Origin: UBA1479 sp040221095
Lineage (GTDB): Bacteria > Pseudomonadota > Alphaproteobacteria > Rhodospirillales > Casp-alpha2
Assembly: GCA_040221095.1 (NCBI GenBank)
Contig: JAVJVP010000016.1
Span: forward strand, 62,001-126,000
Reading direction: 5' to 3'
DNA length: 64,000 nt
In this document: positions 23,699-32,965 of the stretch, in pieces
Numbering within the stretch: position 1 is the stretch's first letter
Layout: the number at the start of each line of letters is the position of its first letter
Made by a program: the position numbers and the translations under genes
Notes under the pieces: model-generated
Databases searched by the model: none
What the model was told of the DNA's origin: nothing
Seen by the model: only the letters and a program-made list of their open reading frames with translations

Positions 23699-26011
23699 TT
23701 ATTCCACCAAGGCGGGGACCTTGCCCTTCTTGCGCTTGGCCGGCAGACGGTTCGATCCCGGTTCGGGGAAATCGAATATCAGCTTGTCGTCGTCGACGCC
23801 GATCAGGACGATGCCGCCCTTGACCAGCTTGCCGAACAACAGTTCCTCGGCCAGCGGCTTCTTGATGCTCTCCTGAATCACCCGGCTGAGCGGCCGGGCA
23901 CCGAACAGCTTGTCGAAGCCGCGCTTGGCCAACCATTCGCGCGCCGCTTCGGTCAATTCGATCACCACGCCCCGGTCCTCAAGCTGCAGTTCCAGGTTCA
24001 TGACGAACTTGTCGACGACGCGGGCGACGACTTCCGGCGTCAGTGCCGCGAAGGGAATGATGGCATCCAGGCGGTTGCGGAATTCCGGCGTGAACATGCG
24101 CTCGATGGCTTCCGTGTCCTCGCCAATGCGGGTTTCGCGTTCGAACCCGATGGCCGGCTTGGCCAGATCGGCGGCCCCCGCATTGGTGGTCATGATCAGG
24201 ATCACGTTGCGGAAACTCACGGACTTGCCGTTGTGGTCGGTCAGCTTGCCGTGGTCCATGACCTGAAGAAGGATGTTGAACAGGTCGGGATGGGCTTTTT
24301 CGATTTCATCCAGCAGCAGCACGCAATGGGGCTGCTGATCGACGGCGTCGGTCAACAGGCCGCCCTGGTCGAAGCCGACGTAGCCCGGGGGAGCCCCGAT
24401 CAGGCGCGACACGGAGTGGCGCTCCATGTATTCGGACATGTCGAAGCGGACCAGATCGATGCCCATCATGTGTGACAACTGGCGCGCGACCTCGGTCTTG
24501 CCGACGCCCGTGGGGCCCGAGAACAGATAGGAGCCGATGGGCTTTTCCGGTTCACGCAGGCCGGCGCGGGACAGCTTGATGGCGCTGGCCAGAGCCTCGA
24601 TGGCGTTATCCTGGCCGAACACCATGGTCTTCAGGTCGCGGTCCAGGTTTTTCAGCGCCTTGCGGTCATCGGACGACACGGACTTTTCCGGAATGCGGGC
24701 GATCTTGGCGACCACCTGCTCCACGTCCTTGACGGTGACCGTCTTGCGCCGCTTGCCCGCCGGCAGCAGCATGCGCGACGCCCCGACCTCGTCAATGACG
24801 TCGAGCGCCTTGTCCGGCAGCTTGCGTTCGTGGATGTACTTGGTCGACAATTCCACCGCCGCCTTTATGGCGTCGTTGGTGTAGCGCACCTTGTGGTGTT
24901 CCTCGAAATAGGGCTTCAGGCCCTTGAGAATCTTGATCGTGTCGTCCATGGACGGCTCGTAGACGTCGATCTTCTGGAACCGGCGCACCAGGGCGCGGTC
25001 CTTTTCAAAATAGTTGCGGTATTCCTTGTAGGTGGTCGAGCCCATGCAGCGCAGGCCGCCCTTCTGCAAGGCCGGCTTGAGAATGTTGGACGCGTCCATG
25101 GATCCGCCCGAGGTCGCCCCGGCGCCGATCACCGTGTGGATTTCATCGATGAACAGGATCGCCTTGGGCATGGCTTCCAGTTCGGCCATGACGTTCTTCA
25201 GGCGCTCCTCGAAATCGCCGCGATAGCGGGTGCCGGCCAGAAGGGCGCCCATGTCGAGGGCGAAGATGGTGTTCTCAAGCAACACCTCGGGCACGTCCTC
25301 GTCCTCGATGCGTTTGGCCAGGCCCTCGGCGATGGCGGTCTTGCCGACGCCCGGATCACCCACGAACAACGGGTTGTTCTTGTTGCGCCGGCACAGGATC
25401 TGGATGGCGCGGTCGACCTCTTCGTGGCGGCCGATCAGGGGATCGATGCGGCCTTCGTTCGCCTTCTTGTTCAGGTTGGTGCAATAGGCGTCGAGCGCTT
25501 CCGAACCCTTGCGGGCGACGGCCTCGGCCTCGGCTTCCGGATCGGCGCCGGACACGGTGCGCTGCTCCGAGCGCCCGGGCACCTTGGCGATGCCGTGAGA
25601 GATGTAGTTGACGGCGTCGAGCCGGGTCATGTCCTGCAGTTGCAGATAATAAACGGCGTGGGATTCCCGTTCCGAGAACAGGGCGACCAGCACGTTGGCG
25701 CCGGTCACTTCCTCGCGCCCCGACGACTGGACATGGATCACGGCGCGCTGGACGACGCGCTGGAAACCCGCCGTCGGTTTGGGCTCAAGCCCGCGCGGGT
25801 TGTCGATCTCGGCCAGTTCGTTGTCGAGGAACTCGGTCAGGTCGGCGATCAGGCGCTCGACCTCCACATCGCAGGCCTTCAGCACCGCGATGGAATCCGG
25901 GTCCTCGGTCAGGGACAGAAGCAGGTGTTCGAGGGTTGCGTATTCGTGATTACGCTCGGCGGCGAGTGCCAGGGCGCGGTGAAGGGTCTGTTCTAGCTCG
26001 CGTGAAAGCAT
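23699..26011 (-). CDS. clpA: ATP-dependent Clp protease ATP-binding subunit ClpA
   Basis: A 770-residue AAA+ unfoldase. The N domain (1-145, starting MLSRELEQTLHRALALA) binds ClpS; D1 carries Walker A GDPGVGKTA near residue 215 and VIGAGATSGGSMDASN; D2 carries GPTGVGKTE near residue 500 and RLIGAPPGYVGFDQGG; LFGARPLSRVIQ near the end and a basic C terminus follow. It feeds substrates to ClpP, including N-degron proteins tagged by Aat (encoded at 10043-10714) and delivered by ClpS. The ATG is directly adjacent to the clpS stop, so the two are translationally coupled. Confidence 0.97.
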   Translation of the reverse strand: MLSRELEQTLHRALALAAERNHEYATLEHLLLSLTEDPDSIAVLKACDVEVERLIADLTEFLDNELAEIDNPRGLEPKPTAGFQRVVQRAVIHVQSSGREEVTGANVLVALFSERESHAVYYLQLQDMTRLDAVNYISHGIAKVPGRSEQRTVSGADPEAEAEAVARKGSEALDAYCTNLNKKANEGRIDPLIGRHEEVDRAIQILCRRNKNNPLFVGDPGVGKTAIAEGLAKRIEDEDVPEVLLENTIFALDMGALLAGTRYRGDFEERLKNVMAELEAMPKAILFIDEIHTVIGAGATSGGSMDASNILKPALQKGGLRCMGSTTYKEYRNYFEKDRALVRRFQKIDVYEPSMDDTIKILKGLKPYFEEHHKVRYTNDAIKAAVELSTKYIHERKLPDKALDVIDEVGASRMLLPAGKRRKTVTVKDVEQVVAKIARIPEKSVSSDDRKALKNLDRDLKTMVFGQDNAIEALASAIKLSRAGLREPEKPIGSYLFSGPTGVGKTEVARQLSHMMGIDLVRFDMSEYMERHSVSRLIGAPPGYVGFDQGGLLTDAVDQQPHCVLLLDEIEKAHPDLFNILLQVMDHGKLTDHNGKSVSFRNVILIMTTNAGAADLAKPAIGFERETRIGEDTEAIERMFTPEFRNRLDAIIPFAALTPEVVARVVDKFVMNLELQLEDRGVVIELTEAAREWLAKRGFDKLFGARPLSRVIQESIKKPLAEELLFGKLVKGGIVLIGVDDDKLIFDFPEPGSNRLPAKRKKGKVPALVE

Positions 26012-26380
26012 CTATTCCTCGTCTCCGCCGCCGTCTTTCTCGATCGTGCACTGGAGAGGATGCTGATGCTGACGCGCCAGATCCATGACCTGTGTCACTT
26101 TCGTTTCGGCGATTTCATATGTGAAGACGCCGCAAACACCCACCCCGCGCTGGTGGACGTGCAGCATCACCTGGGTAGCCTGCTCACTGTTCATGCCGAA
26201 GAAGCGTTCGAGAACATGGACGACGAACTCCATGGGAGTGTAGTCGTCGTTGAGCATCAGGACCTTGTACATGGACGGACGCTTGGTCCGCGTGCGGGAT
26301 TTGACCGCCAAACCGGTGCCGGAGTCATCGTCCCGTCCCGAGTCGATGGGAGATTTTGGCGGGTCTGTCGGTCCTGTCAT
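26012..26380 (-). CDS. clpS: ATP-dependent Clp protease adapter ClpS
   Basis: A 122-residue adaptor with a disordered charged N terminus (1-35) and the ClpS core: YKVLMLNDDYTPMEFVVHVLERFF, where the N-degron pocket lies, then QATQVMLHVHQRGVGVCGVFTYEIAETKV, and a C-terminal QCTIEKD. It hands N-degron substrates to ClpA, whose gene begins at the next base. Length and core are typical for alphaproteobacteria. Confidence 0.97.
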   Translation of the reverse strand: MTGPTDPPKSPIDSGRDDDSGTGLAVKSRTRTKRPSMYKVLMLNDDYTPMEFVVHVLERFFGMNSEQATQVMLHVHQRGVGVCGVFTYEIAETKVTQVMDLARQHQHPLQCTIEKDGGGDEE

Positions 26381-26763
26381 CTCCGTCCTGTCCTTGCCGT
26401 GTCAGGGCTGGCGAACGCCGCCCATCGGCGCCGCCTAAGCGGCCTAACCACTCCGACGGTAATCCAATTCTATTTAAAAAGGATTGCCCGGGGAAGCCCC
26501 GGGTCCGGGGTGTTTCAACCACTTGTCCCCAGATATATGGGCAGCGCCACCGCCACCGCCAAGTCCCGAGCTAGGGAATTCCCGAATAAGCGGGACGTAA
26601 ACAGGCCAACCGAACCCCAAAGCGGCGCGGCGCGCGGCCAAGACCTGAGAATCGCCGGCCGCCTTCCCGCCAACCCTCGCAAAAAAACGCCCGGCAGAGA
26701 CTGCCGGGCGCTTGTTCACGACCGCATCACATTGAGTGAGGCGAATGCGGAAGACGAAAACCC
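26381..26763. other. Intergenic region between clpS and the phasin gene
   Basis: About 380 bases with no supported gene. The part near 26440-26510 likely contains the clpS promoter region and includes the perfect 7-bp GC stem CCCGGGG-AAG-CCCCGGG (26487-26503). The phasin terminator lies at 26681-26710. Short reading frames here look non-coding. Confidence 0.55.
26681..26710 (-). terminator. Rho-independent terminator of the phasin gene
   Basis: A perfect 10-bp stem, CGCCCGGCAG (26688-26697) with CTGCCGGGCG (26701-26710), loop AGA, flanked on the left by seven A (26681-26687), which read as a U-tract on the minus strand. It lies about 55 bases after the phasin stop. Confidence 0.9.
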
Positions 26764-27348
26764 TCAGGCGGCAAGCGGCTTGGTCACCTTTTCGACCGCG
26801 ACCGTCATGCGGTCGGCGATCGGCGCGGCGGCTTCCTCGGCCAGTTTCACGGCCATGTCGGAAATCTTGCGGCTTTCATCGAAGGCCTTCGAATAATTGG
26901 TCTTGAGCAGGCTGCTCTGCAGCTTGACCACGTCGTCGACCGACTTGCAGCCGAACACCTTCTTGGTCAGGTCGACCGTTTCTTCCATGTTCTTCTGCGC
27001 CATGGCGAACAGCACCTTGTTCAGGTCCTGCATGCCCTTGGCCATGATGTTGTTGGCCTGGACGAAGGCGTCGACGTTATCCTTGCCGTAGGTCACGGCG
27101 TCTTCGTAGGTCTTGAACACCTGACCGCCGGCCTTGACGGCCGCGGTTACCTGTTCCTGGCCGATCGTGACGGCCTTCTCGACACTCTTGGCCGCGACTT
27201 CGGCCCCGACCTTGGCGACGGTTTCAACGGTTTCCTTGCTGGCCACGACAACGGCCTCGACCTGGCTGGCCGCGGGCGCGGCATCGGCGGGCTTGGTCGG
27301 CACGGCGGCGGGTTTCGCGGTCACGGTAGGCTTCTTGGCTTCAGCCAT
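26764..27348 (-). CDS. phaP: Phasin family protein
   Basis: A 194-residue phasin. An Ala/Pro/Lys-rich N terminus (residues 1-45) leads into an amphipathic helical phasin domain: AVTIGQEQVTAAVKAGGQVFKTYEDAVTYGKDNVDAFVQANNIMAKGMQDLNK, then LTKKVFGCKSVDDVVKLQSSLLKTNYSKAFDESRKISDMAVKLAEEA. Phasins coat polyhydroxyalkanoate granules. The start at 27348 is preceded by GGAGAGTATT. Two CTGC-N3-GCAG boxes about 90-115 bases upstream fit control by the PHA-responsive repressor PhaR. No other PHA genes are in the window. Confidence 0.92.
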   Translation of the reverse strand: MAEAKKPTVTAKPAAVPTKPADAAPAASQVEAVVVASKETVETVAKVGAEVAAKSVEKAVTIGQEQVTAAVKAGGQVFKTYEDAVTYGKDNVDAFVQANNIMAKGMQDLNKVLFAMAQKNMEETVDLTKKVFGCKSVDDVVKLQSSLLKTNYSKAFDESRKISDMAVKLAEEAAAPIADRMTVAVEKVTKPLAA

Positions 27349-27800
27349 AATACTCTCCATCTGGGTTCTTTGTCGGGTGATCAACATCATCCTTGGCGGC
27401 GGCCGGGCGCTGTGGCGCCTTCGGTGCCGCTTCTCACTGCCGCGCAGCGATGCTGCAGTGCAGCAATGCCCAAATATAAGCCCAGCCCCCGCCTTTCGTC
27501 AAGTTTCCGTATTGCATTGCACAAAAATTTATCCTTCCTGTAACCTTTTGTTTTTGTGTCAGAAATTTGGCATCAAAATGGCCGCCCACGGGGTTAACAG
27601 GGTGCGGATTGACCCGGCCGGGCCGCCCGCCGGCCCGGCCGTTAATCAAATATTTACGATGAATCCTTAAAGAAGATATTGATTCGGCTGCGAAATTTCT
27701 GGAGACGCCGCTAGCGGATTCCGCTACGATGCCGGCGAATCGGGGGACGACGCGACGACGACAATGAGGCACAAGGCTCAAAACGGGGAAGAGAGCTCTC
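27349..27800. other. Divergent intergenic region, phasin and D-Ala-D-Ala carboxypeptidase
   Basis: About 450 bases holding both promoters. The phasin side has two PhaR-type boxes (27437-27463) and an AT-rich stretch (27500-27570). The middle has a 10-bp GC stem CGGCCGGGCC / GGCCCGGCCG (27615-27624, 27632-27641) without a T-run, followed by AT-rich DNA (27642-27700) on the carboxypeptidase side. Confidence 0.55.
27437..27463 (-). promoter_or_regulatory. Two PhaR-type operator boxes upstream of the phasin gene
   Basis: CTGC-CGC-GCAG (27437-27447) and CTGC-AGT-GCAG (27453-27463) are two exact copies of CTGC-N3-GCAG, the binding pattern described for the Paracoccus denitrificans PhaR repressor (CTGC-N3-4-GCAG). 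Their centres are 16 bases apart. They lie upstream of the phasin start, the classical PhaR target, so derepression on PHA accumulation is expected. Confidence 0.75.
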
Positions 27801-29039
27801 ATGGCTGACACGACGCGCCCGATTAAACGAGGAGGTCTGCGCCTTTTGGCCGCGGCCGCTCTGGTTCTGCTGACCGCCCTGGTGCTTTCGCCGGGTCAGG
27901 CGGCCGCCAAATATGCCTCCCTGGTTATCGATGCCGATACCGGCGAGGTTCTCCACTCGGTCAATGCGGACACGCGGAACTATCCCGCCTCCCTGACCAA
28001 GATGATGACCCTCTACAAGATCTTCGAAGCGGTCGAGAGCAGGCGCTGGTCCATGAACACGCGCCTGCGCATGAGCGTCCGCGCGGCCGGCCAGCCCCCG
28101 TCGAAACTGGGCCTCAAGCCCGGCGAAACGATTTCCGTGCGCGACGCGATCCTGGCATTGTCCGTCAAATCAGCCAATGACATCGCCGCCGCCGTGGCCG
28201 AAAACTACAGCGGCAAGGAATGGCAATTCGCCCGGGAAATGACCGCGACGGCACACCGCCTGGGCATGGACCGGACGACCTTCCGCAATGCCTCGGGCCT
28301 GCCCCACAGCGCGCAACTGAGCACCGCCCGCGACATGGCCAAGCTGGCTCGCGCATTGCTGCGCGACTTTCCCCAATACTACCATTTCTTCTCGCGCACC
28401 CGGTTCGATTTCGACGGCGTATCGCACAAGACCCACAACAAACTTCTGCTCAACTACGACGGCGCCGACGGCTTCAAGACCGGCTATATCCGGGCCTCCG
28501 GCTTCAATCTGGTGACCTCGGCCAAGCGTGATGGCCGGCGCCTGATCGGCGTCGTGTTCGGCGCCAATTCCTCGAACGCGCGCAACCATCTGATGGCCAA
28601 GCACCTCAACCGTGCGTTCGCCGAACTGGGCAGCGCGCCGGTGCTCGCTAAGGCCGACATTCCCACCCCCGCCCCCCTGCCGACGGCCCCCGGCCGCGAA
28701 GAGGAACAGGGCGACGGCGACGGGCCGCCCCGGATCGTCGAATTCGACAAGAAGTCGCGCTGGGGCATTCAGGTCGGCGCATTCGCACAGTCGGATCAGG
28801 CCGAAAGCATGGCCATGAAGGCGCGCGACACCCTGCCGTCCCTGCTTGACGGTGGCGTCATCTCCATCGTCCCCTTGACCAAAAAGAACGGCAAGGTCCT
28901 GCACCGGGCCCGCGTCTATGGCCTCAGCAAGCGGGACGCCTACCGGGCCTGCAAGCTTCTGGAGCGGCGGCACATTCCCTGCATGGAACTGCGTGGGCCG
29001 GAAAGCATGGAAATGGCGGCCCTGCCGGCCGGAAGCTAA
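27801..29039 (+). CDS. D-alanyl-D-alanine carboxypeptidase with C-terminal SPOR domain
   Basis: A 412-residue low-molecular-weight penicillin-binding protein. A signal peptide (1-36) is followed by the transpeptidase-fold domain with SLTK (S64-K67, nucleophile and base), SAN (124-126) and KTG (226-228). A Pro-rich linker (about 280-305) leads to a SPOR domain (WGIQVGAFAQSDQAESMAMKA to the C terminus), which targets denuded glycan at the division septum. It trims pentapeptides in peptidoglycan. The fusion of carboxypeptidase to SPOR is common in alphaproteobacteria. A strong terminator lies about 200 bases downstream. Confidence 0.94.
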   Translation: MADTTRPIKRGGLRLLAAAALVLLTALVLSPGQAAAKYASLVIDADTGEVLHSVNADTRNYPASLTKMMTLYKIFEAVESRRWSMNTRLRMSVRAAGQPPSKLGLKPGETISVRDAILALSVKSANDIAAAVAENYSGKEWQFAREMTATAHRLGMDRTTFRNASGLPHSAQLSTARDMAKLARALLRDFPQYYHFFSRTRFDFDGVSHKTHNKLLLNYDGADGFKTGYIRASGFNLVTSAKRDGRRLIGVVFGANSSNARNHLMAKHLNRAFAELGSAPVLAKADIPTPAPLPTAPGREEEQGDGDGPPRIVEFDKKSRWGIQVGAFAQSDQAESMAMKARDTLPSLLDGGVISIVPLTKKNGKVLHRARVYGLSKRDAYRACKLLERRHIPCMELRGPESMEMAALPAGS

Positions 29040-29240
29040 GCCCCTTCCCTTCCTCTTTCTTTGCCGACCCCTCGACATCACGGCCTTTCAGGCCGCGATG
29101 TCGCCTGTGCGTCCCGACGGATGGAATACCCACAAAAAAACGACAAGTTTTCGTAGCGTCAGCCAACAAATTTTGCCACAATTGTCCATGGTATCGAAAT
29201 GCTGCGCAGGACCATCGGGTGTCATGCGCGGCAGGGGGAG

Positions 29241-29279
29241 GGAGAGGGATCGCCTTACGGCGGTTCCTCTCCGTTTTTG
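29241..29279 (+). terminator. Rho-independent terminator after the carboxypeptidase gene
   Basis: A 14-bp stem GGAGAGGGATCGCC (29241-29254) with GGCGGTTCCTCTCC (29259-29272), two wobble or mismatched pairs, loop TTAC, then GTTTTTG. Orientation fits the plus-strand gene upstream. Confidence 0.75.
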
Positions 29280-29333
29280 TGGCCCCCGGATCTGGGATGC
29301 CAAAAACCTGAGAATTCGGATGTAACGGACGGC

Positions 29334-30719
29334 CTAAAGGTCGGGCGCGGTCACGTCGCTTTGCGCCAATTGTCCGGCCAGCGCCGCTTTAAGCCGTGCC
29401 AGGCCGCCCGCGTCCGCCGCCTCGCAGCGCGCCACCAGCACCGGCTGGGTGTTGGATGCCCGCAGCAGCCACCAGCCGTCCGCCGACTGCACCCGCACGC
29501 CGTCCATGCCGTGGACGTCGATGCCCGTTTCCGTGGCCAACCGGGCGCGCACTTCCTCGACCACCTGGAATTTGCGGTCATCGGCGCAGTCGAAGCGGAT
29601 TTCCGGGGTCGAGACCGTCTTCGGCATGGCGTCGAGCAGATCGCCCAGGCTGGCCTCCGTGCCGTTGAGCACGTTGAGCAGTCGGATCGCGGCATAGAGC
29701 GCGTCGTCATAGCCGTAATAGCGGTCCTTGAAGAAAATATGGGCGCTCATCTCGCCGGCCAAGGGCGCGCCGATCTCGGCCATCTTACTTTTGATGTGGG
29801 AATGGCCGGTCTTCCACATCATGGGCCTGCCGCCCAGGCGTTCGATTTCCTCGAAGAACACCGTCGACGTCTTCACGTCGGCGATGATCGTAGCCCCCGG
29901 ATGAGCGGCCAACACGTCGCGCGCCAGAATGGCGAGCAGTTGATCGCCCCACAGCACCCTGCCCCGGCCGTCGACGATGCCGATGCGGTCGCCGTCGCCG
30001 TCGAAGGCGATGCCCAGGTCGCAGCCGTTGGCGGTGACCGCGTCCTTCAATTGCGCCAGGTTTTTTTCCACCGTCGGGTCCGGATGATGGGCCGGGAAGG
30101 TGCCGTCGATGGTTTCGTTCAACAGGATATGGCGGCCCGGCAGGCCGGCGACCATCTTGACCAGCGCCTCGCCGGCCGCCCCGTTGCCCGCGTCCCAGGC
30201 GACCGTGAGCGGCTTGGCGCCGTCGAAATCCTGCAGCAGGCGCGCCACGTAGGCGTCCATGACGTCGATCCGGGCCTCATCGCCGCTGCCCGTGGCGACA
30301 TCGCCCTGGGCCGACATCGCGCCCAGCTTCTGGATGTCGGCGCCGAAGAACGACCGGCCCTGCATCACCATCTTCACGCCGTTGAATTCCGGCGGATTGT
30401 GCGAGCCCGTGACCATCAGCCCCGCATCCGTGCCCAGGTGATATGTCGCGAAGTAAAGCATGGGCGTCGGCCCAAGGCCGATCCGTTTGACGTCGACCCC
30501 GGCGGCGCGCAGGCCGTCGGCCAGGGCCGCTTCCAGTTCAGGCGAACTCAAGCGTCCGTCATAGCCCGTGGCGGCGCTTTTGCCGCCGGCGCGGATCAGC
30601 AAGGTGCCGAACGTCCGGCCGATGGCGAACAGATCGGCGGCGCCCAAGGTATCGCCCACGGTGCCGCGGATGTCGTATTCGCGCAGGATGCTGGGATTGA
30701 AGTTGTGGCTGTCCGCCAT
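29334..30719 (-). CDS. Phosphomannomutase/phosphoglucomutase
   Basis: A 461-residue alpha-D-phosphohexomutase of the AlgC/PgmG type. The catalytic phosphoserine is S106 in TGSHNPPEFNG, the metal loop is AFDGDGDRIG, and the sugar-specificity and phosphate-binding segments are GEMSAHIFFKDRYYGYDDA and RASNTQPVLVARCEA. It interconverts hexose 6- and 1-phosphates (mannose or glucose). It is third in the run galU-ugd-phosphohexomutase and so likely supplies glucose 1-phosphate for UDP-glucose and UDP-glucuronate. Confidence 0.95.
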   Translation of the reverse strand: MADSHNFNPSILREYDIRGTVGDTLGAADLFAIGRTFGTLLIRAGGKSAATGYDGRLSSPELEAALADGLRAAGVDVKRIGLGPTPMLYFATYHLGTDAGLMVTGSHNPPEFNGVKMVMQGRSFFGADIQKLGAMSAQGDVATGSGDEARIDVMDAYVARLLQDFDGAKPLTVAWDAGNGAAGEALVKMVAGLPGRHILLNETIDGTFPAHHPDPTVEKNLAQLKDAVTANGCDLGIAFDGDGDRIGIVDGRGRVLWGDQLLAILARDVLAAHPGATIIADVKTSTVFFEEIERLGGRPMMWKTGHSHIKSKMAEIGAPLAGEMSAHIFFKDRYYGYDDALYAAIRLLNVLNGTEASLGDLLDAMPKTVSTPEIRFDCADDRKFQVVEEVRARLATETGIDVHGMDGVRVQSADGWWLLRASNTQPVLVARCEAADAGGLARLKAALAGQLAQSDVTAPDL

Positions 30720-30759
30720 GAAGGATGATGTCCCTATTCGCGCCGCGCCGGACCGGCGG

Positions 30760-32082
30760 TCAGCTTACCGCCGAAACTTTCGATTTGCCGATGCAGGTAT
30801 AATCGAACCCGGCTTCGGCCATGTCGTCCGGATTGTAGATGTTGCGCAGATCAACCATCACCGGCGCCTTCATCAGACCCCGGACCTTGTCGAGGTCGAG
30901 GGCGCGGAATTCATTCCATTCGGTGAGGATGGCCAGCGCATCCGCGCCGTCCATGGTGTCGTAGGCGCCCTTGCACCAGTCGACGCCCGCCAACATGTGC
31001 TTGGCTTCGTCCATGCCCTTGGGGTCATAGGCACGGACCTTGGCCCCGGCGGCGACCAGGGCGGGCACGATGTCGAGGGACGGGGAATCCCGCATGTCGT
31101 CCGTATTGGGCTTGAAGGTCAGGCCGAGGACCGCAATCGTCTTGCCGGAAACCGAGCCGCCGCAGGCATCGATGATTTTCTGCGCCATGGCCTTCTTGCG
31201 CTTGGCGTTGATGTCGACCACGGTTTCCACGATGCGCAGTGGCGCCCCCGCATCCTGCGCCGTGCGCACCAGGGCGATCGTGTCCTTGGGAAAACAGGAC
31301 CCACCATAACCCGGCCCTGCATGCAGGAACTTGCGCCCGATGCGCCCGTCCAGGCCGATGCCCCGGGCCACGTCCTGCACGTCGGCGTCCAGGACCTCGC
31401 ACAGGTCGGCGATCTCGTTGATGAAGGTGATCTTGGTCGCCAGGAAGGTATTGGCCGCGTACTTGATCAACTCCGACGTCTGGCGCCGGGTGAACACGAT
31501 CGGCGTCTCGATCAGGTAGAGCGGGCGGTAAAGTTCGCGCATCACTTCGCGGGCGTCCTCGGACTCCGTGCCGATGACGACCCGGTCGGGGCGCATGAAG
31601 TCCTCGATCGCCGCCCCTTCGCGCAGGAATTCGGGGTTCGACACCACGTCGAACTGGGCCTCGGGCCGAGCCTCGCGGATGATCCGCTCAACCTCGGCCC
31701 CCGTGCCGACAGGCACCGTCGACTTGGTGACGATGACCGTATAGCCCTCGATGGCGCGGGCGATCTCTTCCGCCGCCGCATAGACGTAGGACAGATCCGC
31801 ATGGCCGTCGCCGCGCCGGGACGGCGTGCCGACGGCGATGAACACGGCGTCCGCGTCCTTCACGGCCTCGGCCAGGTCCGTGGTGAAGCTGAGACGCCCC
31901 GCCTCGGCATTGCCTTCGACCAGTTTCTGCAGGCCGGGCTCGTAGATCGGCATTTCGCCCCGTTTCAGGCCTGCGATCTTGTTCGCATCCTTATCGACGC
32001 AGATGACGTTATGGCCGAATTCCGAGAAACAGGCCCCGGACACCAATCCCACGTATCCGGTCCCGACGACGGCGACATGCAT
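30760..32082 (-). CDS. ugd: UDP-glucose 6-dehydrogenase
   Basis: A 440-residue NAD-dependent dehydrogenase oxidising UDP-glucose to UDP-glucuronate. The N-terminal Rossmann motif VVGTGYVGLVSGACFSE, the STVPVGTG loop, the catalytic cysteine in GPGYGGSCFPKDT (near residue 263), and the C-terminal LGLTFKPNTDDMRDSPSLDI are all present. It sits 13 bases downstream of galU, whose product is its substrate. UDP-glucuronate feeds exopolysaccharide or LPS. Confidence 0.97.
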   Translation of the reverse strand: MHVAVVGTGYVGLVSGACFSEFGHNVICVDKDANKIAGLKRGEMPIYEPGLQKLVEGNAEAGRLSFTTDLAEAVKDADAVFIAVGTPSRRGDGHADLSYVYAAAEEIARAIEGYTVIVTKSTVPVGTGAEVERIIREARPEAQFDVVSNPEFLREGAAIEDFMRPDRVVIGTESEDAREVMRELYRPLYLIETPIVFTRRQTSELIKYAANTFLATKITFINEIADLCEVLDADVQDVARGIGLDGRIGRKFLHAGPGYGGSCFPKDTIALVRTAQDAGAPLRIVETVVDINAKRKKAMAQKIIDACGGSVSGKTIAVLGLTFKPNTDDMRDSPSLDIVPALVAAGAKVRAYDPKGMDEAKHMLAGVDWCKGAYDTMDGADALAILTEWNEFRALDLDKVRGLMKAPVMVDLRNIYNPDDMAEAGFDYTCIGKSKVSAVS

Positions 32083-32095
32083 GCTGTGACTTCCT

Positions 32096-32965
32096 TCAGA
32101 GGTAGGTTTTCAGGGTGGCGCGGACGCGGTCGGCCATATCCGGACGCTCCAGCGCAAAGGCGACATTGGCTTCGATGAACCCGGCCTTGGACCCGCAGTC
32201 GAAACGCCGACCCTTGAACCGAAGGCCGTGGAACGGCACCGTGTCCAAGGTCTTGGCCATGGCATCGGTCAGCTGAATTTCGCCGCCGGCACCCTTTTCG
32301 TGGCGGTCCAGGTGTTCGAACACCTGGGGCTGCAGGATATAGCGGCCGATGATCGACAGGGTCGATGGCGCGACCGACGGGTCCGGTTTTTCCACCAGGC
32401 CCCTGGCGCGGGCCAGACGGCCGTCGTCCTCGGCGACATCCAGGATGCCGTATTTGTTGGTGTCCTCAAGGGGTACGTCCTCAACCGCGACGATGTTGCC
32501 GCCCACTTCCTTATAGGCTTCCATCATCTGCGCAAGGCACCCCGGCTCCGCCTGTACCAGATCGTCCGGCAGCAGCACGGCGAAGGGCTCGCCGGCGACC
32601 ATCTGGCGGGCGCACCAGATGGCATGGCCCAGGCCCAGGGGGTTCTGCTGCCGCGCATAGGCCAAATGGCCCGCCGGCACCATGGCGTCGTGGACGATTT
32701 CCAACTCGCGGGTCTTGCCGCGCGCCTGCAGCACCTGTTCCAGTTCGACGGCGTGGTCGAAGTGATCTTCCATGATCGTCTTGCCGCGCCCGGTGACCAG
32801 GACGAAATCCTCGATCCCGGCGGCCCGCGCCTCTTCGATGGCGTATTGGATCAACGGCTTATCGACGATGGGCAGCATTTCCTTGGCCATCGCCTTGGTC
32901 GCGGGCAGGAACCGCGTGCCGAGACCGGCGACGGGAAGGACGGCCTTCCGAACAGGAGCGTTCAT
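32096..32965 (-). CDS. galU: UTP--glucose-1-phosphate uridylyltransferase
   Basis: A 289-residue nucleotidyltransferase: AVLPVAGLGTRFLPATKAMAKEMLPIVDKPLIQYAIEEA at the N terminus carries the nucleotide loop, followed by QQNPLGLGHAIWCA, VLLPDDL with the metal aspartate, and GEIQLTDAM. It makes UDP-glucose from glucose 1-phosphate and UTP. The inner ATG 32965 fits the family start; the longer frame adds 51 non-conserved residues. It is the first gene of the galU-ugd-phosphohexomutase operon. Confidence 0.97.
   Translation of the reverse strand: MNAPVRKAVLPVAGLGTRFLPATKAMAKEMLPIVDKPLIQYAIEEARAAGIEDFVLVTGRGKTIMEDHFDHAVELEQVLQARGKTRELEIVHDAMVPAGHLAYARQQNPLGLGHAIWCARQMVAGEPFAVLLPDDLVQAEPGCLAQMMEAYKEVGGNIVAVEDVPLEDTNKYGILDVAEDDGRLARARGLVEKPDPSVAPSTLSIIGRYILQPQVFEHLDRHEKGAGGEIQLTDAMAKTLDTVPFHGLRFKGRRFDCGSKAGFIEANVAFALERPDMADRVRATLKTYL

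Noticed and set aside
27642..27656. TTAA-N7-TTTA resembling a CtrA box upstream of the carboxypeptidase gene
   Set aside because: It misses the second TTAA half-site and lies in AT-rich DNA where chance matches are likely.
29073..29103. Hairpin CGACATCACGGCCT / AGGCCGCGATGTCG after the carboxypeptidase gene
   Set aside because: No T-run follows on either strand, and a better terminator lies at 29241-29279; possibly a processing site but not called.
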